From NCBI RefSeq assembly GCF_900113685.1, contig NZ_FOQG01000003.1, positions 284,240 to 348,239 of the forward strand: DNA of 64,000 nucleotides, written 5' to 3'. Positions 32,900 through 42,043 of this stretch are shown in pieces (position 1 is the stretch's first letter; each line of letters opens with the position of its first letter). The notes beneath the pieces were generated by a model. That model had not been told where the DNA came from. It did not search any database and saw only the letters and a list, made by a program, of their open reading frames with translations. A program made the translations under genes and the position numbers. The stretch is from Nocardioides psychrotolerans (GTDB lineage: Bacteria > Actinomycetota > Actinomycetes > Propionibacteriales > Nocardioidaceae).

Positions 32900-34078
32900 T
32901 CAGTAGGACTTGGGCAGGCCCAGGGAGTGCATCGACACGAAGTTGAGGATCATCTCGCGACTGACGGGGGCGATGCGGCCGACGCGGGTGGCAACGAGCA
33001 GCCCGGCCATGCCGTACTCCTGGCTGGCGCCGTTGCCGCCGTGGGTCTGCACGGCGCGGTCGACCACGTCACAGGCGGCCTCGGCGGCGGCGTACTTGGC
33101 CATGTTGGCAGCCTCGCCGGCGGCCATCTCGTCACCGGCGTCGAAGAGTGCCGCGGCCTTCTGGTTCATCAGCCGCGCGAGCTCGATCTCGATGTGGGAC
33201 TGTGCGAGCGGGTGGGCGATGGCCTGGTGGGCGCCGATCGGGACCTGGAAGACGACGCGCTCCTTGGCGTACTGGGTCGCCTTCTCCAGCGCGAAGCGGG
33301 CCAGACCGGTCGAGAACGCCGCGGCCATGATGCGCTCGGGGTTGAGGCCGGCGAAGAGCTGCACGAGCCCGCCGTTCTCGTCGCCGACGAGCGCGTCGGC
33401 CGGCAGCTTCACGTCGTCGATGAACACCTGGAACTGGTTCTCCGGGGACACGATCTCCATCGGGATCGCGTTGAACTCGAACCCGGGGGCGTCGGTCGGG
33501 ACGACGAACAGGCACGGCTTGAGCTTGCCGGTCCTGGCGTCCTCGGTGCGCGCGACGACGAGCACGTTGTCGGCCTCGTCGACGCCGGAGATCCAGATCT
33601 TGCGACCGTTGAGCACCCAGCCGTCGCCGTCGCGGCGCGCAGTCGTGGTGATGTTGTGGGTGTTGGTGCCGGCGTCGGGCTCGGTGATGGCGAAGGCCAT
33701 CGTGCCGGTGCCGTCGCAGAGGCCGGGAAGCCACTTCTGCTTCTGCGACTCAGTGCCGTAGCGGGTGATGATCGTGCCGCAGATCGCGGGGCTGACGACC
33801 ATGAGCAGCAGCGGGCAGCCCTGTGCGGCGAGCTCCTCGCACACGGCCGCGATGTCGCCGATGCCGCCACCGCCGCCGCCGTACTCCTCAGGGATGTTGA
33901 TGCCGAGGTAGCCACATCTGCCGATCTCGAGCCACAAGTCGGTGGTCTTGCCACCGGAGCGAGCCTTCTCGACGAAGTAGTCGCGGCCGTACTTGCTCGC
34001 GAGCTTGGCGACCTGCTTGCGGAGCTCCTGACGCTCCTCGGTCTCGGTGAAAGGCTGAAATCCCTGGCTGGTGCTCAT
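32900..34078 (-). CDS. Acyl-CoA dehydrogenase (last gene of the AtuA-like operon)
   Basis: 392-residue flavin-dependent acyl-CoA dehydrogenase. It has MAFAITEPDAGTNTHNI, NGRKIWISGVDEADNVLVVART, and THGGNGASQEYGMAGL near the C-terminus. It introduces an alpha,beta double bond in an acyl-CoA. It is coupled to the carboxylase alpha subunit gene by ATGA. It is the second acyl-CoA dehydrogenase in this operon and is not closely similar to the first, which suggests two dehydrogenation steps. Confidence 0.9.
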   Translation of the reverse strand: MSTSQGFQPFTETEERQELRKQVAKLASKYGRDYFVEKARSGGKTTDLWLEIGRCGYLGINIPEEYGGGGGGIGDIAAVCEELAAQGCPLLLMVVSPAICGTIITRYGTESQKQKWLPGLCDGTGTMAFAITEPDAGTNTHNITTTARRDGDGWVLNGRKIWISGVDEADNVLVVARTEDARTGKLKPCLFVVPTDAPGFEFNAIPMEIVSPENQFQVFIDDVKLPADALVGDENGGLVQLFAGLNPERIMAAAFSTGLARFALEKATQYAKERVVFQVPIGAHQAIAHPLAQSHIEIELARLMNQKAAALFDAGDEMAAGEAANMAKYAAAEAACDVVDRAVQTHGGNGASQEYGMAGLLVATRVGRIAPVSREMILNFVSMHSLGLPKSY

Positions 34079-36069
34079 GCTTCCTCTTCTCCTGTGTCGA
34101 CGACGGCGAGAACCTCTCCGGCCGCCACCTGGGCGCCGGTGCGGACGTTGATCTCCGTGACCGTGCCGGGCGCCGGCGCGCTCACGGTGTGCTGCATCTT
34201 CATGGCCTCGAGGACCAGGACGGTGTCGCCGGCCTCGACTCTCTCGCCGGGCGCGACCGCGACCCGGACGACCGTGCCGGGCATGGGCGCGAGCAGGCTC
34301 CCGCTCGCGACCTGGTCGGCCGGGTCGACGAAGCGGGGCACCCGGGTGAGCGCGAGGTGGCCCCACGGGGAGTCCACGTCGACGCGGTGTCCGCTGTGGT
34401 GCTCGGCGAGGCGGACGTCGTGGGAGGTGCGGACGCCGTCGTGCTCGACCACGACGAGGCGACCGGTGGGGGCCGGCGACGCCGAGACGAGGCGTACGCC
34501 GCGCACCTCGCCGTGCAGGTCCACCAGGACCGCGCCGGAGCGCTCGTGACGCCACCCGACGACCACCTCGGTGCCGGCCAGGTCGAAGGTGACGACCTGG
34601 GGGGCGGAGTGGACGTTGCGCCAACCGGCCGGGACCCGGTGCTGGACGCGTCGGCCCGAGACGGCGTGCTGCACCCATGCCATTGCCGCCGCGAAGAAGC
34701 TCACGGCCTGCTGGGAGGCCGTTCCAGGGACCTGGCCTCCGCGCTGGGAGCGCAGCTCCTGCTCGCGGAGGAAGGCGGTGCTCAGGTCGCCTGCGACGAA
34801 CGCGTCGTGGCCCAGGACCTCAACCAGGAGGTCGCGGTTCGTGACCAGACCGTGCAACCGGCTGCGGCGCAGGACGCCGGCCAGCTGACGGGCCGCCTGC
34901 TCGCGGGTGGGCGCGTGGACGATCACCTTGGCGAGCATCGCGTCGTAGTGGGTCGAGACCTCCGAGCCGGAGGCGAAGCCCGACTCCACCCGGACCCCGG
35001 TCTCGTCCGGGATCTCGAACGCCGTCAGCAGCCCGCTCTGCGGCTGGTAGTCGGCGCCCGGGTCCTCGGCGTAGAGCCGCACCTCGATGGCGTGCCCGCG
35101 GGGCGCACCTGCCCGCTCGGGCACGCGGCCCTCTGCGACCGCGATCTGCTGCGCGACCAGGTCGACCCCGAAGACCTCCTCGGTGACGGGGTGCTCGACC
35201 TGGAGGCGGGTGTTCATCTCGAGGAAGAAGAAGGAGTCGGCGCCCGGTCGTGCCGGGTCGTAGAGGAACTCGACCGTCCCGGCGCCGCGGTAGCCGATCG
35301 CCGCCGCCGCCTGGCGGGCGGCCTCGTGCAGCGCCGCGCGGGTGGCATCGGGCAGCCGTGGCGCCGGCGCCTCCTCGACCACCTTCTGGTGGCGCCGCTG
35401 GATCGAGCAGTCACGCTCGCCGTAGACCTCGACGCCGTCGGCGTGCCCGAGGACCTGGACCTCGACGTGGCGCCCGCGCTCGACATAGGGCTCGACGAAG
35501 ACGGTGCCGTCTCCGAACGCGGAGGCGGCCTCTGCTGCGGCCTCGTCGATCTCGCTGGCCAGGTCGACCAGACGGCGTACGACGCGCATTCCGCGCCCGC
35601 CGCCGCCTGCGGAGGCCTTCACCAGCAACGGCAGGTCGGCCTCGGTGGCGGTGTCGACGGTGTGGTTGGTCAGCACCGGGACCCCGGCGGCCGCCATCAG
35701 CTTCTTGGACTCGATCTTGGAGCCCATCTGCTCGATGGCCTCGGGCGCCGGGCCGACCCAGGTCAGGCCGGCCTCGATGACCGCCCTGGCGAAGTCGGCG
35801 TTCTCGCTCAGGAAGCCGTAGCCGGGGTGGATCGCGTCGGCGCCCGTGAGACGAGCCGCCTCGAGCACCAGGTCGGAGCGCAGGTAGGTGTCGGCAGGGC
35901 TGGTGCCCGGCAGGTGGACCGCCTGGTCCGCCTCGCCGACGTAGGGCAGCTCGGTGTCGGCGTCGGAGTGGATCGCCACGGTCTCGATGCCGAGCGCGCG
36001 ACAGGTGCGGAAGACACGTGAGGCGATCTCCGCGCGGTTGGCGACGAGCAGTCGCTTGATGGTCGTCAT
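34075..36069 (-). CDS. Acyl-CoA carboxylase alpha subunit (biotin carboxylase-BCCP)
   Basis: 664 residues: biotin carboxylase (about 1-450; KRLLVANRAEIASRVFRTCR, GGGGRGMRVV, EMNTRLQVEHPVTE) and a C-terminal biotinyl carrier domain with the biotin-accepting Lys in VLEAMKMQHTV (about 625). It carboxylates biotin for the beta subunit next door. Family members include propionyl-, methylcrotonyl- and geranyl-CoA carboxylases. ATGA overlaps with both neighbours. Confidence 0.92.
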   Translation of the reverse strand: MTTIKRLLVANRAEIASRVFRTCRALGIETVAIHSDADTELPYVGEADQAVHLPGTSPADTYLRSDLVLEAARLTGADAIHPGYGFLSENADFARAVIEAGLTWVGPAPEAIEQMGSKIESKKLMAAAGVPVLTNHTVDTATEADLPLLVKASAGGGGRGMRVVRRLVDLASEIDEAAAEAASAFGDGTVFVEPYVERGRHVEVQVLGHADGVEVYGERDCSIQRRHQKVVEEAPAPRLPDATRAALHEAARQAAAAIGYRGAGTVEFLYDPARPGADSFFFLEMNTRLQVEHPVTEEVFGVDLVAQQIAVAEGRVPERAGAPRGHAIEVRLYAEDPGADYQPQSGLLTAFEIPDETGVRVESGFASGSEVSTHYDAMLAKVIVHAPTREQAARQLAGVLRRSRLHGLVTNRDLLVEVLGHDAFVAGDLSTAFLREQELRSQRGGQVPGTASQQAVSFFAAAMAWVQHAVSGRRVQHRVPAGWRNVHSAPQVVTFDLAGTEVVVGWRHERSGAVLVDLHGEVRGVRLVSASPAPTGRLVVVEHDGVRTSHDVRLAEHHSGHRVDVDSPWGHLALTRVPRFVDPADQVASGSLLAPMPGTVVRVAVAPGERVEAGDTVLVLEAMKMQHTVSAPAPGTVTEINVRTGAQVAAGEVLAVVDTGEEEA

Positions 36070-37652
36070 GGACGGAACACCCCGAATCGGTCGGTGCCGA
36101 CGTAGTCGACGGTGTCGATGACGGACAGGCAGATGCCCAGGACGGTGCGGGTGTCGCGGGGGTCGATGACCCCGTCGTCGTAGAGCATGCCGGACAGGAA
36201 GTGCGGCAGCGACTGCTCCTCCACGGAGGCCTCGATGAAGGCGCGCATGCCGGCGTCGGCCTCCTCGTCGTAGTCCTTGCCACGACCCTCGGCGGCCGCG
36301 CGCGCGACGATCGACAGCACCCCGGCGAGCTGGGCCGGACCCATCACCGCCGACTTGGCCGAGGGCCAGGTGAAGAGGAAGCGTGGGTCGAAGGCACGGC
36401 CGTTCATGCCGTAGTTGCCGGCGCCGTAGGACGCACCCATGATGACGGTCAGGTGCGGCACGGTGGAGTTGCTGATCGCGTTGATCATCATCGCGCCGTG
36501 CTTGATCATGCCGCCCTGCTCGTAGTCCTTGCCCACCATGTAGCCGGTGGTGTTGTGGAGGAAGAGCAGGGGCGTGTCGGTCTGGTTGGCGAGCTGGACG
36601 AACTGGGTCGCCTTCTGCGCCTCCTGGCTGAAGAGCACGCCCTGCGCGTTGGCCAGGATGCCGATCGGGCGGCCGTGCAGTCGCGCCCAGCCGGTGACCA
36701 GCGAGGTGCCGTAGAGCGGCTTGAACTCGTCGAAGACCTGCCCGTTGCCGGCGCTCACGCCGTCGCAGAGGTGCGCGATCACCTCGCGGGGGTCGAAGGG
36801 CTCCTTCAGGTCGCTGGGGATCAGGTCGAGCAGGCCCTCGGGGTCGGCGAGCGGCTCGACGTAGGCGACCCCGGTGTCGACCCGGGCCTTGCGCCAGTTG
36901 AGCCGGGCGACGATCCGACGCCCGATGCGGATCGCGTCGAGCTCGTCCTCGGCGAGGTAGTCGGCCAGGCCGGACGTCCGGGCGTGCATCTCGGCGCCAC
37001 CGAGCGACTCGTCGTCCGACTCCTCGCCGGTGGCCATCTTGACCAGGGGCGGGCCCCCCAGAAAGACCTTGGCCCGCTGCTTGACCATGACGGTGTAGTC
37101 GCTCATGCCGGGCACGTAGGCGCCGCCGGCGGTGGAGTTGCCGAAGACCAGCGCGACCGTCGGCTCCTTGCGGGCGCTCGCGCGGGTGATGTCGCGGAAG
37201 AGCTTGCCGCCCGGGATGAAGATCTCCTTCTGGGTCGGCAGGTCGGCTCCGCCGGACTCGACCAGCGAGATCGTCGGGAGCCCGTTCTCCTGGGCGATCT
37301 GCGAGGCCCGGAAGATCTTCTTGACCGTCCACGGGTTGCTCGCGCCCCCCTTCACCGACGGGTCGTTGGCGGTGATCATGCACTCGACGCCCTCGACCAC
37401 GCCGATGCCGGTGACGACGCTGGCGCCGACGGTGAAGTCGGAGCCCCAGCCGGCCAGCGGGCTCAGCTCGAGGAAGGCCGAGCCTTCGTCGACGAGCAGC
37501 TCGATCCGCTCGCGCGGCATCAGCTTGCCGCGGGCATGGTGGCGCGTGACGCTGCGCTCGCCCCCGCCCTCGACCGCCTTCGCGTGCTCGGCATCGAGCG
37601 CGGCGAGCTTCTCCAGCATCGCCTCGCGGTTGGCCGTGGCTCCCGCGGTCAC
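36066..37652 (-). CDS. Acyl-CoA carboxylase beta subunit (carboxyltransferase)
   Basis: 528-residue carboxyltransferase with both crotonase-like halves (GASVVTGIGVVEGVECMITANDPSVKGGA; IGILANAQGVLFSQEAQKATQFVQ; LLFLHNTTGYMVGKDYEQGG). It resembles methylcrotonyl-CoA carboxylase beta and geranyl-CoA carboxylase (AtuC), rather than AccD. GTG start 37652 overlaps the upstream stop. The acyl-CoA substrate is inferred, not shown. Confidence 0.9.
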   Translation of the reverse strand: MTAGATANREAMLEKLAALDAEHAKAVEGGGERSVTRHHARGKLMPRERIELLVDEGSAFLELSPLAGWGSDFTVGASVVTGIGVVEGVECMITANDPSVKGGASNPWTVKKIFRASQIAQENGLPTISLVESGGADLPTQKEIFIPGGKLFRDITRASARKEPTVALVFGNSTAGGAYVPGMSDYTVMVKQRAKVFLGGPPLVKMATGEESDDESLGGAEMHARTSGLADYLAEDELDAIRIGRRIVARLNWRKARVDTGVAYVEPLADPEGLLDLIPSDLKEPFDPREVIAHLCDGVSAGNGQVFDEFKPLYGTSLVTGWARLHGRPIGILANAQGVLFSQEAQKATQFVQLANQTDTPLLFLHNTTGYMVGKDYEQGGMIKHGAMMINAISNSTVPHLTVIMGASYGAGNYGMNGRAFDPRFLFTWPSAKSAVMGPAQLAGVLSIVARAAAEGRGKDYDEEADAGMRAFIEASVEEQSLPHFLSGMLYDDGVIDPRDTRTVLGICLSVIDTVDYVGTDRFGVFRP

Positions 37653-38767
37653 GACGCGTAGCCCATCAGCTTGGCCGCGAGGTCGGTGAGGACCTCGGTG
37701 GCACCACCGCCGATCGGCAGGATGCGCACGTCGCGGTAGTGACGCTCGACCTCGGTGCCGTGCATGTAGCCGGTGCCGCCGTGGAGCTGCACCGCCTGGT
37801 CGCAGACGTACGTCGCCGCGTCGCACGCGGTCTGCTTGGCCAGGCAGGCCTCGGCGATGACGCTCTCCCCTGCGGCGTGACGTCGGGCGACGTCGTGGGC
37901 GTAGACCCGGGCCACCTCGACCTGGCGGCGCATCTCGACGAGCTTGTGGCGCACCACCTGGTTGGTGATCAGCGGCCTGCCGAAGGTCTCGCGGTCGCGG
38001 CAGTAGGCCGCAGTGAGCTCCAGCGACCTGCCGGCGATGCCGTAGGCGTGGACCGCGAGGCCGAGGCGCTCGACGACGAACTGCTCGGCGATCTGGTAGA
38101 AGCCGGAGCCCTCGACGCCGACCAGGTTGGCGACCGGCACGCGGACGTCGACGTAGGACAGCTCGGCGGTGTCGGAGCAGTGCCAGCCCATCTTGCGCAG
38201 CGACCGGTCGACGGTGAAGCCGGGCGTGCCGCGCTCGACGACGAGGAGGCTGATGCCGGCGTGTCCGGGTCCGCCGGTGCGGACGGCGGTGGTCACGAAG
38301 TCGGCACGCGTCCCGCTGGTGATGAAGGTCTTGGCGCCGTTGACGACGTAGTACTCCCCGTCGCGCACCGCCGTCGTGCGGATGCCGGCGACGTCGGAGC
38401 CACCTCCGGGCTCGGTGACCGCCAGCGACCCGATCAGCTCGCCTGCCAGCGTCGGTCGCACGAAGCGGTCGACGAGGTCGGCGTTGCCCGAGGCCGCGAT
38501 GTGGGGCAGCGCGATGCCGCTGGTGAAGAGACCGGCCATGAGCCCGCTGGAAGCGCCGGCCGAGAACATCCCCTCCTGCATCTCGAGCGACTCCGGCACG
38601 GTCGCGCCGGAGCCACCGACCTCCTCGGGGAAGGCCATGCCGAGCAGCCCTTGCTCGGCCGCAGCGAGGTAGAGCTCGCGCGGGAAGATCCCGGCGTCCT
38701 CCCACTCCTGCAGGTGGGGTGCGACCTCGCGGCGCACGAACTCGGCGCCCAGCTGAGCGATGTCCAT
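37649..38767 (-). CDS. Acyl-CoA dehydrogenase (first of the operon)
   Basis: 372-residue acyl-CoA dehydrogenase: GSLAVTEPGGGSDVAGIRTTAVRDG, NGAKTFITSGTRADFVTTAVRTG, QLHGGTGYMHGTEVERHYRDVRI. The pattern resembles citronellyl-CoA, isovaleryl-CoA and related branched-chain dehydrogenases. It starts one base inside the AtuA stop (TGATG) and is coupled to the beta-subunit gene by GTGA. Confidence 0.9.
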   Translation of the reverse strand: MDIAQLGAEFVRREVAPHLQEWEDAGIFPRELYLAAAEQGLLGMAFPEEVGGSGATVPESLEMQEGMFSAGASSGLMAGLFTSGIALPHIAASGNADLVDRFVRPTLAGELIGSLAVTEPGGGSDVAGIRTTAVRDGEYYVVNGAKTFITSGTRADFVTTAVRTGGPGHAGISLLVVERGTPGFTVDRSLRKMGWHCSDTAELSYVDVRVPVANLVGVEGSGFYQIAEQFVVERLGLAVHAYGIAGRSLELTAAYCRDRETFGRPLITNQVVRHKLVEMRRQVEVARVYAHDVARRHAAGESVIAEACLAKQTACDAATYVCDQAVQLHGGTGYMHGTEVERHYRDVRILPIGGGATEVLTDLAAKLMGYAS

Positions 38768-40482
38768 CAGAGCAAGTCCTCCTGCATGTGAACGATGCGC
38801 GAGCGCATCCACTCCCCCAGGCCCTTGGCCTGCGGGTCGAACCGGGTCGAGGCCGCGACGCCCTCGCCGAGGAGGCCGCGGACCAGGATGTTGACGGCGC
38901 CCAGGTTGGGCAGCACGTAGACCTCGACGTCGAGGTCGCGCGCCTCGGGGATCAGCTCGCGCACCTTGCGCGGGCTCATCATCTTGGCCAGCCAGGTGAC
39001 CCTCGCCTCGTAGCGGTCGGACCCGTCGTGGGCCACCCACAGCCCGAGGTTGGCGTCGCCGCCCTTGTCCCCCGAGCGGGCGTGGACGAAGGTGCCGAGC
39101 GGCATCCGCCGGGTCAGCGAGTCGGCCGGTGCCGGGTAGGGCGAGGGCCGCTGACCGACGAGCTCCTCGGCCGAGCCGAGCTGGACCGGGTCGGGCACGA
39201 CCTCGCGCGATCCGTCGGCGTGGACCACGGTGTGCGTGACGCGGTCGCGGTCGACGTAGACCGGGCGGTAGACGCCGTAGGGCGACGGGGGGCCCGGCGG
39301 GCTGGTCATCGTGAAGCCGGGGTAGGACGCGAGCGCGAGCTCGACGGCCGGGCCGGTGAACGCCTTCGCGACCGGGCCGGACTCGGGGTCCATGACCGTG
39401 CACCGGAGCAGGCACGAGGCGCCCTCCTCGGTGTCGGCGTCCGCACCGGGCAGCGCCGTGCGGGTCCACGTCACCGCGGCGGCGGTGAGCGACGGCTCGA
39501 GCTGCATCCGCAGCCAGTCGGCCTTGGCCTCGATGTCGAGACCGGTGAGCACGAACTCCATCGAGTTGCGGAAGCCGCCGAGGGTGTTGACGCAGACCTT
39601 GAGCTGCGCGGGTGGCGCCTCGCCCCTCACCCCGGTGATCGCCACCCGGTCGGGTCCGGCCGGTGCGAGCCGGACCGAGTCGAGGTGGGTCGTGACGTCG
39701 GGGTTGAGGTAGCGGGCGGTCTGGATCTCGTAGACCAGCTGCGCGGTGACCGTGTCGACCGTGACCGCTCCGCCCGTGCCGTCGTGCTTGGTGATGACGC
39801 TGGAGCCGTCGGCGGCGATCTCGGCGAGGGGGAAGCCGAGCGGGCGGCCGTCGTGGCGCAGCGTGCGGAAGCCGGAGAAGTTGCCGCCCGTCGCCTGCGT
39901 GCCGCACTCGAGGACGTGACCGACGACGACGGCGCCCGCCAGCTCGTCGTGGGACGTCGGGGTCCAGGCGAAGCGGCTGATCGCCGGGCCGACGACCAGC
40001 GAGGCATCGGTGACGCGACCGGTGACGACGATGTCGGCTCCCTGATCGAGCGCTCGGGCGATGCCGAAGCCGCCGAGGTAGGCGTTGGCGGTCAGGGCGC
40101 CCTCGATGCCGAGCTCGCCGGACAGGTGTCGTAGGTCGTCGCCCTCGACGTGGGCGATCGCCGGGTCCAGTCCGAGCCCCTTCGCCACCTCACGGAGCTT
40201 GTCGGCCAGCCCGGCAGGGTTGAGGCCACCGGCGTTGCTGACGATCCTGACGCCGCGCTCCAGGGCGAGGCCCAGGGAGTCCTCGACCTGGCGCACGAAG
40301 GTCCGCGCATAGCCGAGCGAAGGGTCCTTCATCGTGTCCTTGCCGAGGATCAGCATGGTCAGCTCGGCCAGGTAGTCACCGGTGATGACGTCCAACGGGC
40401 CGCCCTCGAGCATCTCCCGCATCGCGGTCAGGCGGTCGCCGTAGAAGCCGGAGCAGTTGCCGATCCTCAGGACGTCGCTCAT
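38767..40482 (-). CDS. AtuA family protein (DUF1446, acyclic terpene utilisation)
   Basis: 571 residues. Full-length AtuA architecture: N-terminal DUF1446 (RIGNCSGFYGDRLTAMREML, GVRIVSNAGGLNPAGLADKL, GADIVVTGRVTDASLVVGP) and a C-terminal small domain (FVHARSGDKGGDANLGLWV). AtuA is required for citronellol/geraniol degradation in Pseudomonas, but the biochemical step is unknown. It sits before acyl-CoA dehydrogenase and carboxylase genes, as in atu clusters. ATG overlaps the previous gene by 4 bp. Confidence 0.9.
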   Translation of the reverse strand: MSDVLRIGNCSGFYGDRLTAMREMLEGGPLDVITGDYLAELTMLILGKDTMKDPSLGYARTFVRQVEDSLGLALERGVRIVSNAGGLNPAGLADKLREVAKGLGLDPAIAHVEGDDLRHLSGELGIEGALTANAYLGGFGIARALDQGADIVVTGRVTDASLVVGPAISRFAWTPTSHDELAGAVVVGHVLECGTQATGGNFSGFRTLRHDGRPLGFPLAEIAADGSSVITKHDGTGGAVTVDTVTAQLVYEIQTARYLNPDVTTHLDSVRLAPAGPDRVAITGVRGEAPPAQLKVCVNTLGGFRNSMEFVLTGLDIEAKADWLRMQLEPSLTAAAVTWTRTALPGADADTEEGASCLLRCTVMDPESGPVAKAFTGPAVELALASYPGFTMTSPPGPPSPYGVYRPVYVDRDRVTHTVVHADGSREVVPDPVQLGSAEELVGQRPSPYPAPADSLTRRMPLGTFVHARSGDKGGDANLGLWVAHDGSDRYEARVTWLAKMMSPRKVRELIPEARDLDVEVYVLPNLGAVNILVRGLLGEGVAASTRFDPQAKGLGEWMRSRIVHMQEDLL

Positions 40483-41282
40483 CGCTTCGCCCGTCCCTCA
40501 CCGGCGGGGCCCGCGAAGGCCTGGGCGATCGTCAGCCAGTGGGCGGCGGCGTCGCCGGTGGTCGTGAGCGCGATGTCGTCGCGGTGGATGCGCTGGGTGA
40601 CCAGCAGGCAGAAGTCGTAGGCCGGTCCGTGCACGGTCTGCGCCGCGTCCTCGGGTCCCCAGGCCCACACCGCACCCGACGGCGCCGTGAGCTCGAGGCG
40701 GAACTCCTCGGCGGGGGGCGTCAGCCCGTGCACGGCGTAGGCGAAGTCACGCGTGCGGACGCCGAGGTGGGCGACGTGCCTGATGCGGTCGGTGGGCTCG
40801 GGCACGGAACCGAGGGCCTCGTGGACGTCGAGAGCGTGCGCCCACGTCTCCATGAAGCGCGCGGTCACCATCGAGGCCGGCGACATCGGCGGGCCGAACC
40901 ACGGCATCTTCTGCCCGACCGGCACGGCCCGCACGGCGGCGGCGAGGTCCTGGCGCGCGGCACCCCAGCGCGCGAGCAGCGCGGTCGGGGCGAGACGGGC
41001 GACCTCGTGGGCGCCGGTGTCGACGAAACCGGAGGGATCGGCCATCGCCTGGAGGACGATGTCGTCCCAGGCCGCCTTGCCGACGTCCCCGTCGAGCGAG
41101 CGGGCGGCCGCGGCGGCGGTCTCGTCGGTCCACAGCAGGTGGGCGACCTGGGTGGCGACCGTCCAGCCGGCGGCGGCGGTGGGGGTGGCCCACCCGGCTT
41201 CGTCGAGCCCGGAGACAGCGGCGAGGAGCGGGTCGCCCTCGGCGCGGAGGTCGTCGAGGAGGTCCTCGAGCAGGCTGGTCAT
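40479..41282 (-). CDS. TIGR03084 family protein (mycothiol-type DinB/maleylpyruvate-isomerase fold)
   Basis: 267 residues. The N-terminal DinB-like bundle has HLLWTDETAAAAARS and a metal-site-like ETWAHALDVHEALG; the second domain is a C-terminal mycothiol-isomerase-like part. TIGR03084 proteins commonly accompany AtuA genes in actinobacteria. The fold includes mycothiol-dependent isomerases, so a thiol-linked reaction is possible, but function is unknown. ATG 41282 overlaps the TetR stop by 4 bp. Confidence 0.82.
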   Translation of the reverse strand: MTSLLEDLLDDLRAEGDPLLAAVSGLDEAGWATPTAAAGWTVATQVAHLLWTDETAAAAARSLDGDVGKAAWDDIVLQAMADPSGFVDTGAHEVARLAPTALLARWGAARQDLAAAVRAVPVGQKMPWFGPPMSPASMVTARFMETWAHALDVHEALGSVPEPTDRIRHVAHLGVRTRDFAYAVHGLTPPAEEFRLELTAPSGAVWAWGPEDAAQTVHGPAYDFCLLVTQRIHRDDIALTTTGDAAAHWLTIAQAFAGPAGEGRAKR

Positions 41283-41917
41283 GTCGTCTCCTGAAGGGTC
41301 GCGTGCAGGGCGCCGTCGAGCGCGGTGTCGAGGGTGCGCGCCCACTGGTCGAGGATCCGCCCGCGGCGACGGGTGTCGTCGGTGAGCGTGTTGGCGAGGC
41401 CGAGGCCGCGCACGAGGTCGAGGGTGGCCTGCACGAGCTCGCGCACGCCCGGCACGGACTCGTCGGCGCCGAGCAGCTCCACGGTCAGCCGGTGCGTCTC
41501 GCGACCGACGCGCTGCTCGAGCGGCTCCACGGCCGCCATCAACGCCGGGTCGCTGCGGGCCGCGACCCACAGCTCGAGCGCGGCGGTGAAGACCGGGGAG
41601 CTGAAGTGGTCGCCAAGCATCCGCACGACCGCACGCGTTCGCCGATCCCCTCGAGGCAGACGCCGTGCGGCGGCCGCGAGCTCGGCGCCCCGCACCTCGG
41701 TGAGGTGCTCGACGGCCGCGACGACGAGGTCGTTCTTGGTCGGGAAGTGGTGCAGCTGCGCACCGCGACTCACCCCGGCGCGCTCGGAGACCAGCGTGGT
41801 CGACGTGCCGCTGAAGCCCCGCTCGACCAGGCACTCGACGGTCGCGTCGAGGAGGCGGGCACGCATCAGTCGGGTGCGCTCCTCCTGCGGGATCCGGGAG
41901 CTCGCGGTGCTGGTCAC
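41279..41917 (-). CDS. TetR/AcrR family regulator heading the AtuA-like operon
   Basis: 212 residues from GTG 41917. HTH: residues about 15-60 (RARLLDATVECLVERGFSGTSTTL ... AGVSRGAQLHHFPTKNDLV). It is the first gene of the seven-gene chain and so probably autoregulates the whole operon through the inverted repeat at 41948-41961. An in-frame ATG at 41953 would place that repeat inside the coding region, so GTG 41917 is preferred. Confidence 0.85.
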   Translation of the reverse strand: MTSTASSRIPQEERTRLMRARLLDATVECLVERGFSGTSTTLVSERAGVSRGAQLHHFPTKNDLVVAAVEHLTEVRGAELAAAARRLPRGDRRTRAVVRMLGDHFSSPVFTAALELWVAARSDPALMAAVEPLEQRVGRETHRLTVELLGADESVPGVRELVQATLDLVRGLGLANTLTDDTRRRGRILDQWARTLDTALDGALHATLQETT

Positions 41918-41947
41918 CCGGGCAGCATGGCCCTGTCGCCAACAAAC

Positions 41948-41961
41948 AGTCAAGCCTGACT
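41948..41961. promoter_or_regulatory. Inverted repeat operator of the AtuA-like operon
   Basis: AGTCA-AGCC-TGACT is a perfect 5-bp inverted repeat. On the minus strand it also creates TTGACT, a good -35, about 35 bp before the TetR start, so repressor binding would block the promoter. Operon autoregulation is inferred. Confidence 0.5.
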
Positions 41962-41990
41962 TTTAATTCTGGGACGACGGACGACGCGCC

Positions 41991-42022
41991 GGTGCCCGGG
42001 GTCCGTCGGGACCCCGGGCACC
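41991..42022 (-). terminator. Strong hairpin downstream of the secreted protease
   Basis: GGTGCCCGGGGTCC (41991-42004) pairs perfectly with GGACCCCGGGCACC (42009-42022) around a four-base GTCG loop. It lies 21 bp past the protease stop on the minus strand. No U tract is present, as is usual for high-GC terminators. Confidence 0.75.
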
Positions 42023-42043
42023 GTCATCTGGGACGCCTCGTGC

